From: Armatimonadota bacterium
GTDB lineage: Bacteria > Armatimonadota > Zipacnadia > Zipacnadales > UBA11051
Reading direction: 5' to 3'
Length of the DNA stretch: 5,185 nucleotides
Assembly: GCA_030612305.1 (NCBI GenBank)
Contig: JAUWOG010000215.1
Location: forward strand, 1-5,185
The position numbers and the translations under genes are program-made. Every line of letters starts with the position of its first letter. Position 1 is the stretch's first letter. Of this stretch, positions 1 to 5,107 are shown piece by piece. The notes under the pieces were generated by a model that saw only the letters and a list, made by a program, of their open reading frames with translations, searched no databases and was not told the origin of the DNA.

Positions 1-263
1 TAGGGCGAAGGAGTGCCGCCTACTCCCGCGGACCTGTGCCGCGCCGGCCGTTGCCGTATGCCGTTCGGAGGGGCCGAATACGGAGGCGCTGCCGTTCGCG
101 CTGGAGTATCCGGCCCACCGCCTTTGCCTTCCGCCTTTGCCTTCGCCGTCGCCTCTATGAATTGGGTGGCTCGGCCTGAGCTTGCCGATGCCTTTGCCAT
201 TTGCCTTCGCCGTCTGCCTTTCAGCCACGAGCCTCGCTACCTACAACTCAAACGCGCACCCCA
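1..263. other. Gene-free repeat-rich region downstream of rodA
   Basis: I see no credible gene here. The stretch is built from short repeated words (GCCTTT, GCCTTC, GCCGTC, GCCGTT), mainly at 118-157 and 181-227. It also holds pieces that recur at the right end of the window: TGCCGCGCCGGCCGT at 37-51 (also 5058-5072), GGAGGGGCCG at 67-76 (also 4941-4950), and a 76-bp module at 110-185 (also 4755-4830). The open frame across it reads as low-complexity Ala/Phe/Val/Pro and is a by-product of the repeats. The rodA stop is at 264-266, and I found no T-tract terminator after it on the minus strand. Confidence 0.7.
110..185 (+). repeat. Truncated copy of the dispersed two-hairpin repeat, with its low-complexity leader
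   Basis: This 76-bp block aligns without gaps by eye to 4755-4830. Both start CCGGCCCAC, run through GCCTTTG-like hexamers and a TCTAT word, and end GGGTGGCTCGGCCTGAGCTTGC (last 22 bases at 164-185). In the right-hand copy the sequence continues into two hairpins. Here it breaks off after CTTGC and returns to GCC-rich hexamers, so this is a partial or decayed copy. The shared leader shows that the low-complexity sequence and the hairpin repeat travel, or are maintained, as one unit. Confidence 0.7.
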
Positions 264-1547
264 CTACGCCGCCGCCGACTGCACCGGCCTCAGACAATCC
301 CGCGACACGGCCAGCACCAGCCCCAGCGCGATGAAATTCGCCACCAGCGAGCTGCCACCGTAGCTGACAAATGGCAGCGTGATCCCCGTCAGCGGGATGA
401 TCCGCAGGACGCCGCCGATAATCACCAGCGTCTGCAGCGCAAACACGATCCCCAGATTCGCAGCCAGCATCGCCCCAAACCGGTCCCGCGACTGCCAGGC
501 GATGTTGAACGTCCGGAACGCCACCAGCACGAACAGCAGCATCAACCCGACGCCGCCCAGCAGCCCGAGCTCCTCACCGATGACGGCGAATATCGTGTCC
601 GTGTGTGCTGCGGGGAGACTCTCCGGGAAGCCGTTGCCAAAGCCGACGCCGCTGATGCCGCCCGCTGCAAGCCCGAACAGCCCCTGCAGTATCTGGTGCC
701 CGGCCCCATACGGATCGGCATGTGGCGTCAGCCAGGCCTCGAACCGCCGCCCCACATGCGGCATGTAGTAGTACGCTGCCACGGCTCCCCCGGCGAACAG
801 CCCGGTCATCAGCGCGGCGTACCGCTTCCGCCCGGTCACCAGGTAGCTCACTGCCACGAAAAGCCCCAGGAACAGCATCGCCGCACCCAGGTCGCGCAGG
901 AACACAAACAGCGCCAGCGAGAAGCCGGTCACCAGCAGAAGCGGCGCCATGTATCGCAGCGCCAGCGAAGCCATCAGCCCCGCCTCCCGGCTCTGACTCC
1001 GGATGATGTCGCCCTTATCCGCCGCATATCCCGCCAGGAAAACGCAAATCAGGATCTTGGCAAACTCTCCCGGCTGCACCGAGACCAGCCCCTCGACGCC
1101 GAGCCACAGCCGCGCCCCGCCATGCTCCTGGCCCCACACCATCGTGGCAACCATCAGCACGATCGCCCCGACGCCCGCCGTGTACTTGTACCTCGCCACA
1201 TCCCGCACATCGTCAATCAGGTAGTACGTCATCACCATCAGCGAACTGCCCAGCAGCACCCAGATGATCTGTCGCGAGGCGATCTCCGGGTCCAGCCGCC
1301 ACAGGAAAATCACGCCGCAGCCGGTTATCAGACACACCGCCGGCAGCAGCAGATGGTCCCGCCGATTCCCGTCGGCCTGCAGCAGCAGCGCCGCCACGAT
1401 GAAGCTCCCCGCCACCGTCATGATGCGGAGCAGCCGCAGCGGTGACTCCCCCTGCGACATACACACCAGCAGCAGCCCCAGCGCCATCAGCGCCGTGCCC
1501 TCCAGCAGCAGCATGATTTCAGTCCGTCTTAAGTTAGCAATGCTCAA
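264..1547 (-). CDS. rodA: RodA/FtsW/SpoVE-family peptidoglycan glycosyltransferase
   Basis: A 427-aa polytopic membrane protein of the SEDS family, which polymerises glycan strands from lipid II, normally with a class B penicillin-binding protein. It has roughly ten or more hydrophobic segments, as usual. Family motifs are in order: GARLWL (144-149), VQPGEFAKI (157-165), RDLGAAM (218-224), DPYGAGHQ (278-285), HTDTIFAVIGEELGLLG (315-331) and IPLTGITLPFVSYGGSS (384-400). D317 should be the catalytic aspartate of the large extracellular loop, by analogy with E. coli RodA D262. The GGVLRIIPLTG context resembles the RodA of actinobacterial FHA clusters, so rodA is preferred over ftsW, mostly on synteny. 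The start is TTG at 1547, chosen because it keeps the conserved RRTE segment. An in-frame ATG at 1514 (residue 12) is the alternative, and neither has a strong ribosome binding site. Upstream lie the FHA genes, separated by an inserted element. Confidence 0.93.
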   Translation of the reverse strand: MSIANLRRTEIMLLLEGTALMALGLLLVCMSQGESPLRLLRIMTVAGSFIVAALLLQADGNRRDHLLLPAVCLITGCGVIFLWRLDPEIASRQIIWVLLGSSLMVMTYYLIDDVRDVARYKYTAGVGAIVLMVATMVWGQEHGGARLWLGVEGLVSVQPGEFAKILICVFLAGYAADKGDIIRSQSREAGLMASLALRYMAPLLLVTGFSLALFVFLRDLGAAMLFLGLFVAVSYLVTGRKRYAALMTGLFAGGAVAAYYYMPHVGRRFEAWLTPHADPYGAGHQILQGLFGLAAGGISGVGFGNGFPESLPAAHTDTIFAVIGEELGLLGGVGLMLLFVLVAFRTFNIAWQSRDRFGAMLAANLGIVFALQTLVIIGGVLRIIPLTGITLPFVSYGGSSLVANFIALGLVLAVSRDCLRPVQSAAA

Positions 1548-1559
1548 TTTCGCTCACAG

Positions 1560-1575
1560 GGGGCAAATGTGCCCC
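1560..1575. other. Small hairpin in the rodA leader
   Basis: GGGGCA at 1560-1565 pairs with TGCCCC at 1570-1575, a 6-bp stem with a 4-nt loop. It ends 13 nt before the proposed TTG start of rodA on the minus strand. No T-tract follows, so it is not a typical terminator. It could limit access to the start region, but only position suggests that. The rest of 1548-1620 shows nothing else. Confidence 0.3.
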
Positions 1576-1620
1576 TTCTCGCCGCTTCCTGGCGCTCCCC
1601 GCCCCGCTGACGGCTCCGCC

Positions 1621-1632
1621 TAGTGCTCTGTT
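1621..1632 (+). repeat. Left terminal inverted repeat of the MITE-like element
   Basis: TAGTGCTCTGTT is an exact inverted match to 1935-1946. The first TA is the presumed duplicated target. The subterminal motif GAGCTTGCTCCG at 1661-1672 is also mirrored on the right arm, but 14 bp further from the end than there. Confidence 0.8.
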
Positions 1633-1698
1633 ACTCCTGAATCACTGGGTAAAGGGCCTTGAGCTTGCTCCGTGCGTTTTGGGCCGGAGCATTCATCA

Positions 1699-1714
1699 AT
1701 GGGTGGCTCGGCCT
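1699..1714 (+). repeat. Partial tandem copy of the repeat head
   Basis: ATGGGTGGCTCGGCCT at 1699-1714 is repeated exactly at 1723-1738, 24 bp on, where it begins the complete two-hairpin repeat. This copy stops before the first hairpin. It suggests slippage or a failed or earlier insertion of the same repeat family. Confidence 0.75.
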
Positions 1715-1724
1715 CCCAAGAGAT

Positions 1725-1815
1725 GGGTGGCTCGGCCTGAGCTTTCGGCCTCATCGAAAGCTCAGGTGGCAATTGAACAAGCATAGCTTGTTCAATTGCC
1801 AGCTTCCAGCCCGAG
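1725..1815 (+). repeat. 91-bp two-hairpin dispersed repeat, copy nested in the MITE
   Basis: It begins GGGTGGCTCGGCCTGAGCTT and ends CAGCTTCCAGCCCGAG. Stem 1 pairs 1736-1747 with 1755-1766 (12 perfect bp, 7-nt loop). Stem 2 pairs 1767-1782 with 1786-1801 (16 perfect bp, 3-nt loop ATA). CTCGG at 1731-1735 can pair with CCGAG at 1811-1815, closing both into a three-way junction. GGTGGC stands just before each stem (1726-1731 and 1765-1770). The copy at 4809-4899 has the same length. No protein gene is present. It could be a REP/BIME-like mobile hairpin or a structured RNA segment. On the minus strand it would be transcribed between fhaB and rodA. Confidence 0.85.
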
Positions 1816-1934
1816 GATGCCGTTCATCAATGCCGTCGCCTCTTGCCTTTACCGTTCGCCGTTGTAGGACCCTTTCCGACGGGCTGGCCCGCATTATTCA
1901 GAAACGATCGGAGCAAACTCACAAAATCAAGTGA

Positions 1935-1946
1935 AACAGAGCACTA
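1935..1946 (-). repeat. Right terminal inverted repeat of the MITE-like element
   Basis: AACAGAGCACTA is the exact reverse complement of 1621-1632. Its last three bases (1944-1946), read on the minus strand, are the TAG stop codon of the FhaB-like gene, so coding sequence and transposon terminus overlap by 3 bp. Confidence 0.8.
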
Positions 1947-2618
1947 GCTGTGGCTCCGGTATTCGAGCACCACTGTGCCGATACCGAGAAGGTCACCGTT
2001 GCTGAGGGCTACCTCCGAGGCGATCTTCTTGCCATTGCGCGTCGTGCCGTTGGTGCTGTTGCGGTCGCGGAGGATGCGGCGACCGTCCTTGAGGAAGACC
2101 ATTGCGTGGCGAGTGGACGTAAAACGGTCCGATACGCGGATCGAATTCTCGGCCGAGCGGCCGATGGTCACCGCGGCCGTCAGTGGGAAGACGGTTCCCT
2201 CACTGAGCCCCGAGCTACCGGCGGCGATGACGACCAGACACGGCTTGCCGCGTCGCGTGCCGGGTGCGGGTACCGGCTCGTCGGCGACTGGTCGCGCTGT
2301 CGGGACGCGCGATCTGCCTGCCGGCTGCCGAATGACTCCCGGCTCCTCAGCGACTTGCTCATCCTCCAGAAGCGCAGGCACGGATCGCGGTCGCTGCATC
2401 GGCGGTTCCTGCGGGACGGGCTCTTGCGGAACAGCCGGCCTCGCCGGTATCTGCCTCGCAGCCTGGCGTCCGTGGCTCTGTGCCAGCGAGCGTCCCTTTT
2501 CGCTCTCCTCGACTCTCAGACTCCGGAACAGCGCCCGGAATATGACGAGTATGAACGCATACAGGCCCGCGAGAAACAGCCACTTCCCGATGAGTTGGAT
2601 TAGTCCCAGGTGCGCCAC
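1944..2618 (-). CDS. Membrane-anchored FHA-domain protein (FhaB-like)
   Basis: A 224-aa protein with one N-terminal hydrophobic segment (about residues 9-31), a Pro/Glu/Arg-rich linker (about 45-122) and a C-terminal FHA domain (about 125-222). FHA landmarks are visible: G153 and R154 in TIGRS, S168 and H171 in STRHA, and N190-G191 in NSTNGT. These residues contact phosphothreonine in the family, so the domain looks competent to bind a kinase-phosphorylated partner. Architecture and place recall mycobacterial FhaB/FipA, but the linker is longer (FhaB is about 155 aa). The start is GTG at 2618, preceded by GGAG at 2626-2629 with 7-nt spacing, located in the end of the upstream gene. Only 4 bp separate the two genes, suggesting translational coupling. 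The TAG stop lies within the right TIR of the inserted element. Confidence 0.88.
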   Translation of the reverse strand: MAHLGLIQLIGKWLFLAGLYAFILVIFRALFRSLRVEESEKGRSLAQSHGRQAARQIPARPAVPQEPVPQEPPMQRPRSVPALLEDEQVAEEPGVIRQPAGRSRVPTARPVADEPVPAPGTRRGKPCLVVIAAGSSGLSEGTVFPLTAAVTIGRSAENSIRVSDRFTSTRHAMVFLKDGRRILRDRNSTNGTTRNGKKIASEVALSNGDLLGIGTVVLEYRSHS

Positions 2619-2622
2619 GATG

Positions 2623-3276
2623 TCACTCCACGAAGAATCTCAGTTGCACGAGTCCGATCTCGACGAGGTCGCCGTGACCGAGTCTTGCCTCCGCCACCTG
2701 CTCGCCATTGACGAACGTCCCGTTCGCGCTGCCGGCGTCCTCCAGCACATAGTGGACATAGTGGTATCTCACCATGCAGTGCCGGCGCGAGACCTCGGGC
2801 GCATCAATGACGATGTCACAGCTATTGCTCCGGCCGATGAGCGCCTGCTCGCCGACGTAGTACTTGCCCCCCGGTCTCATGCCCGCCTCGACCTGGAGGT
2901 ATGCGCTCTGCGGGCACGGCGCGAATTCCCCCCGGCTCGCCGCCTCGCCCGGCCTCACTTCGCTGCTCGCCTCCAGCTGCACCGTCACATACGGGCCGCT
3001 CTCCCAGCCCTCGGCCTCGCAGTATGACCGCACATGCGCCACCAGCTCGGCGGTGACGGTCTGACTGATCGGAGCCAGTTGCTCCGCATCATCTGCGGCC
3101 AGCTCGATGACATACGAATTGGCGACATACGTACCGTCAGCCGCACGCACGCGACTGTCGCGCGCAGCATTACGCAGATCCGCCGCAAGCTCCAGCGGAT
3201 GCAGCTTTCCCGGAAACACCCGCGCGAACGGCTCCTCGAGCGCTTTCCTCAGGGCGGCTTCCAGACGTTCTATCAT
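2623..3276 (-). CDS. DUF3662 and FHA-domain protein (FhaA-like)
   Basis: A 217-aa soluble protein. Residues 1 to about 105 match the DUF3662 (FhaA N-terminal) type, with the start MIERLEAAL and the HPLELAADL segment (26-34). The FHA domain spans about 125-217: G148 and R149 in LIGRS, S163 and H166 in VSRRHC, and N185-G186 in SANGT, so all usual phosphothreonine-contact positions are present. In Mycobacterium the related FhaA binds the phosphorylated pseudokinase domain of MviN and restrains peptidoglycan synthesis, so a role in envelope control is likely here too. It is shorter than mycobacterial FhaA because the long linker between the domains is missing. The start is ATG at 3276. The upstream ribosome binding site is weak (GAGAG). 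It is the first gene of the operon, with a good promoter just upstream. Confidence 0.92.
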   Translation of the reverse strand: MIERLEAALRKALEEPFARVFPGKLHPLELAADLRNAARDSRVRAADGTYVANSYVIELAADDAEQLAPISQTVTAELVAHVRSYCEAEGWESGPYVTVQLEASSEVRPGEAASRGEFAPCPQSAYLQVEAGMRPGGKYYVGEQALIGRSNSCDIVIDAPEVSRRHCMVRYHYVHYVLEDAGSANGTFVNGEQVAEARLGHGDLVEIGLVQLRFFVE

Positions 3277-3309
3277 GGTATGCTCTCGATTTGGATGCTC
3301 GTCGCCCGA

Positions 3310-3338
3310 ATTATAGCAAAATCCCCACCCAAAGTCAC
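3310..3338 (-). promoter_or_regulatory. Sigma-70-type extended -10 promoter of the fha-rodA operon
   Basis: On the minus strand TATAAT (3315-3310) is a perfect -10 box, preceded by TGC (3318-3316), giving the extended TGn motif. GTGACT (3338-3333) matches 4 of 6 bases of the -35 consensus TTGACA at the ideal 17-bp spacing. Transcription would start near 3300, leaving a 5' leader of about 25 nt before the ATG at 3276. It is one of the few AT-rich stretches of this GC-rich region. Confidence 0.75.
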
Positions 3339-3451
3339 CTCTCCGACCTCACTCACGCTCTGCAGGTACATCCCACTGATGCCACGAATGGTACCGACGC
3401 GCCGCACTCCTCAGACGCAATCGGCATCTCGGAGTTCAGGGAGACAGGCCC

Positions 3452-3511
3452 ATGCAGGACGACGCTGCACGCACCTGCCACCATATTACACCAGGAGGAC
3501 CACAGACATGA
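3452..3511 (+). CDS. Possible 19-codon leader ORF, ATGA-overlapped with the downstream gene
   Basis: An ATG at 3452 opens a frame of 19 codons (MQDDAARTCHHITPGGPQT) ending in TGA at 3509-3511. The stop overlaps the start of the sialidase-like gene as ATGA, a classic coupling arrangement. AGGGAG at 3438-3443 stands 8 nt upstream of the ATG as a plausible ribosome binding site. The peptide matches nothing I recognise and is too short for codon statistics. It may be a translated leader that feeds ribosomes to the next gene, or a chance frame. Confidence 0.3.
   Translation: MQDDAARTCHHITPGGPQT
3493..3498 (+). promoter_or_regulatory. Strong ribosome binding site fixing the start of the sialidase-like gene
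   Basis: AGGAGG, a perfect anti-16S match, lies 9 nt before the ATG at 3508. It decides the start: the frame is open far upstream (from 3034), but that part overlaps the divergent fhaA-like gene and its promoter and does not resemble the family. Confidence 0.9.
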
Positions 3512-4692
3512 CCGAGCCACTCGGCTACGAGATCCAGTTGGACACGATCACCCGCGGCTATGACCAGGCAACCTGCTGGGTGCAGGCGGCCGCCGGTACC
3601 ATTCCCGGCGCAGGCGACAACGGTGTGCCTGCAGTCGTCATGACCATGCAGAAGCTGCTGCTCAGAGGCTCAGACGTCTTCTACGCACTCAACGAGATGC
3701 GCACCGACGACATGGGTGCCACCTGGTCGGGGCCGGTCGAGCACGCTACGCTCGCTCGCCGACAGGAGCCCGGTGGCATCGAAGTGGTCATCTGTAGCGC
3801 CACTCCCATGTGGCACGCATCTTCGCGCAAGCTGCTCAATACCGGCCATTGCGCCCGCTACCTCGGAGATGCTCTCATGCCCGATCCCAGGCCCTGCGAG
3901 CCGACCTACACCGTCTATGATGCCGAAGCGCGTTCCTGGTCGCAGTGGGCTGCTCTCGACCTTCCCGACGAACCCCGGTGGTTCTCGGCAAGCGCAGGCT
4001 CTGCCCAGCGCGTGGACCTCCCGGACGGCGACATCCTCCTCCCGCTGTATCATCACCCGACTACCGATGACGCCTGGCATATACCCTATTTCACCACCGT
4101 CGTTCGCTGCACTTTCGACGGCCGGGAGCTGACCTTTGTCGAATCTGGCAACAGTCTCGTGGTCCCGGAGCCGCGCGGCCTCTGCGAACCCTCACTCACC
4201 CACTACCAGGGCCGCTACTACATGACACTGCGCAATGATGTCATGGGCTACGTCACTGCCGGCGATGACGGCCTCCACTACGAGGCCCCGCGTCCCTGGC
4301 TCTTCGACGACGGCGAGGAGCTTGGGAATTACAACACCCAGCAGCACTGGGTCACACACAGCGACGGGCTCTTTCTCGTCTATACGCGGCGCGGATTGGA
4401 CAACGACCACGTCATGCGTCACCGTGCGCCTTTGCTGATGGCCCAGGTTGATCCGGACGGGCTCTGCGTCATTCGCGACACCGAGCGCATACTCATCCCC
4501 GAGCGCGGCGCACGTCTCGGCAACTTCGCCATGACCACAGTCAACGAGAACGAAAGCTGGGTGAGCGCGGCGGAGTGGATGCAACCGGCGGGCTGCGAGC
4601 AGTACGGCAGCGACAACAGCATCTTCGCCGCGCGCATCATCTGGGACCGGCCCAACACCCTTCCCGGCAGCGGCGGCCCCCGGCCAAGCTGA
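3508..4692 (+). CDS. Sialidase-superfamily (BNR/Asp-box) beta-propeller protein, probable glycoside hydrolase
   Basis: A 394-aa protein. Residues 65-74 (RTDDMGATWS) form a clear Asp-box, S/T-x-D-x-G-x-T-W, the turn motif of sialidase-type six-bladed propellers. A weaker one is at 250-258 (TAGDDGLHY). Repeated strand patterns such as GDILLPLY (174-181), GRYYMTLRND (235-244) and GLFLVYTRRG (287-296) fit propeller blades. The C-terminal run HRAPLLMAQVD...ERILIPERGARLGNF...ESWVSAAEWM (305-358) is typical of sialidase-like proteins frequent in Lentisphaerota, Planctomycetota and Armatimonadota. There is no signal peptide or membrane segment, so it probably acts in the cytoplasm on an imported glycan. 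I cannot assign the arginine triad or the nucleophile, so sialic acid as substrate is not shown. No sugar transporter or partner gene is visible. It is divergent from the fha operon. Confidence 0.85.
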   Translation: MTEPLGYEIQLDTITRGYDQATCWVQAAAGTIPGAGDNGVPAVVMTMQKLLLRGSDVFYALNEMRTDDMGATWSGPVEHATLARRQEPGGIEVVICSATPMWHASSRKLLNTGHCARYLGDALMPDPRPCEPTYTVYDAEARSWSQWAALDLPDEPRWFSASAGSAQRVDLPDGDILLPLYHHPTTDDAWHIPYFTTVVRCTFDGRELTFVESGNSLVVPEPRGLCEPSLTHYQGRYYMTLRNDVMGYVTAGDDGLHYEAPRPWLFDDGEELGNYNTQQHWVTHSDGLFLVYTRRGLDNDHVMRHRAPLLMAQVDPDGLCVIRDTERILIPERGARLGNFAMTTVNENESWVSAAEWMQPAGCEQYGSDNSIFAARIIWDRPNTLPGSGGPRPS

Positions 4693-4704
4693 CGCAGGGG
4701 CCGC
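4673..4704 (+). other. Hairpin straddling the stop codon of the sialidase-like gene
   Basis: GCGGCCCC at 4673-4680 pairs with GGGGCCGC at 4697-4704, an 8-bp GC stem with a 16-nt loop containing the TGA stop (4690-4692). It is followed by a C-run rather than T residues, so it is at best an atypical terminator or mRNA-end structure. The GC content makes a chance stem of this size possible. Confidence 0.25.
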
Positions 4705-4754
4705 TCTCCCCCCCGACGCCGTGCATCTCGCTCTCTTTTCCTGTAGGCCGGCCG

Positions 4755-4808
4755 CCGGCCCACAGCCTTTGTCGTTTGCCGTCCGCCCTTGCCGTCCCTT
4801 CTATCGTC
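4755..4808 (+). repeat. Low-complexity leader of the two-hairpin repeat
   Basis: It begins CCGGCCCAC and continues in hexamer-like words (GCCTTTG, GTCGTTT, GCCGTCC). Together with the first 22 bases of the hairpin repeat it has exactly the same length (76 bp) as 110-185, to which it aligns without gaps. Confidence 0.6.
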
Positions 4809-4899
4809 GGGTGGCTCGGCCTGAGCTTGCTGCAGCGCAGCAAGCTCAGGTGGCAATTGAGCAAGCGAAGCTTGCTCAATTGACAGCTTCCAGCCCGAG
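4809..4899 (+). repeat. 91-bp two-hairpin dispersed repeat, right-hand copy
   Basis: Same length and same ends as 1725-1815. Stem 1 pairs 4820-4833 with 4837-4850 (14 perfect bp, 3-nt loop). Stem 2 pairs 4854-4866 with 4870-4882 (13 perfect bp, loop GAA), extended by two outer pairs (T4851-A4885, G4852-C4884) beyond a G4853/A4883 mismatch. CTCGG at 4815-4819 can pair with CCGAG at 4895-4899. Most differences from the other copy fall in the upper part of stem 1, in the loops, or at positions that change together across a stem. Confidence 0.85.
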
Positions 4900-4959
4900 T
4901 CGATTGCTATTTCCTTTCGCCGTTGCCTTCATGTCGTAATGGAGGGGCCGCGTCGAAGG

Positions 4960-4982
4960 GCGGTCGTGGCGTTCACGACCGC
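4960..4982. repeat. GC-rich intergenic hairpin
   Basis: GCGGTCGTG (4960-4968) pairs perfectly with CACGACCGC (4974-4982) around a 5-nt loop. It stands between GGAGGGGCCG and CCGGCCCA, words that also bracket a weaker hairpin (ATAC/GTAT with GCGC inside) at about 78-109. This suggests a second dispersed repeat type with a variable hairpin core. No T-tract follows. Confidence 0.5.
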
Positions 4983-5039
4983 GCTGAGGCCGGCCCATTG
5001 GCCCTTTCCGTTGCCTTTCGCCGTTGCCGTTTTGTGGGG

Positions 5040-5072
5040 TCCCGCGTACACGCGGGATGCCGCGCCGGCCGT
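5040..5072. repeat. Hairpin plus 15-bp word shared with the left end
   Basis: TCCCGCGT (5040-5047) pairs with ACGCGGGA (5050-5057), or 6 bp (5041-5046 with 5051-5056) if a tetraloop is preferred. It is followed at once by TGCCGCGCCGGCCGT (5058-5072). The same 15-mer is at 37-51, where a degenerate TCCCGCG precedes it, so the two are probably diverged copies of one repeat. Confidence 0.5.
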
Positions 5073-5107
5073 GTGCCTTTGGCGTCCGCCGTTGGCGGTT
5101 GTCGTTC

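Larger units (their letters stand above)
1621..1946. mobile_element. MITE-like non-autonomous element with 12-bp TIRs and TA ends
   Basis: TAGTGCTCTGTT at 1621-1632 is perfectly repeated in inverted orientation at 1935-1946. A second inverted match lies further in: 1661-1680 against the complement of 1901-1920, 16 of 20 bases. Each TIR begins with TA, consistent with duplication of a TA target as made by the IS630/Tc1-mariner group. The 326-bp element encodes no transposase; its open frames are translations of repeats. Short size, long imperfect TIRs and no gene fit a MITE. It lies between fhaB and rodA, and its right end supplies the fhaB stop codon. A 91-bp hairpin repeat is nested within it. 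The family assignment rests only on the TA ends and is inference. Confidence 0.75.

Noticed and set aside
110..230. CRISPR or regular tandem array
   Set aside because: The GCC-rich words vary in length and sequence, with no constant repeat or uniform spacer.
201..1445. Long plus-strand frame of 414 codons opposite rodA
   Set aside because: It is antisense to a gene with clear SEDS motifs. Its translation is Gln/His/Arg/Pro-rich low complexity, as expected from GC-rich codon mirroring.
1725..1815. Rho-independent terminator between fhaB and rodA
   Set aside because: The stems are long, but neither strand has a T-tract after them, and the same structure recurs elsewhere as a repeat.
1659..1934. 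91-codon plus-strand frame inside the MITE
   Set aside because: It starts at TTG within the left TIR arm and translates the hairpin repeat. The same WLGLS...LRWQL peptide appears where the other repeat copy is translated (4575-4883), so it is a repeat artefact and not a transposase.
1975..3027. 350-codon plus-strand frame across the two FHA genes
   Set aside because: It is antisense to two FHA genes with intact domain motifs, and has no recognisable domain or ribosome binding site.
3291..3317. Plus-strand promoter TTGGAT/TATAGC for the sialidase-like gene
   Set aside because: The -35 matches only 3 of 6 bases and the spacing is 15 bp. The AT-rich box is better explained by the minus-strand TGCTATAAT.
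3034..3507. N-terminal extension of the sialidase-like gene to 3034
   Set aside because: It would overlap the fhaA-like gene and its promoter. The perfect AGGAGG before the ATG at 3508 sets the start.
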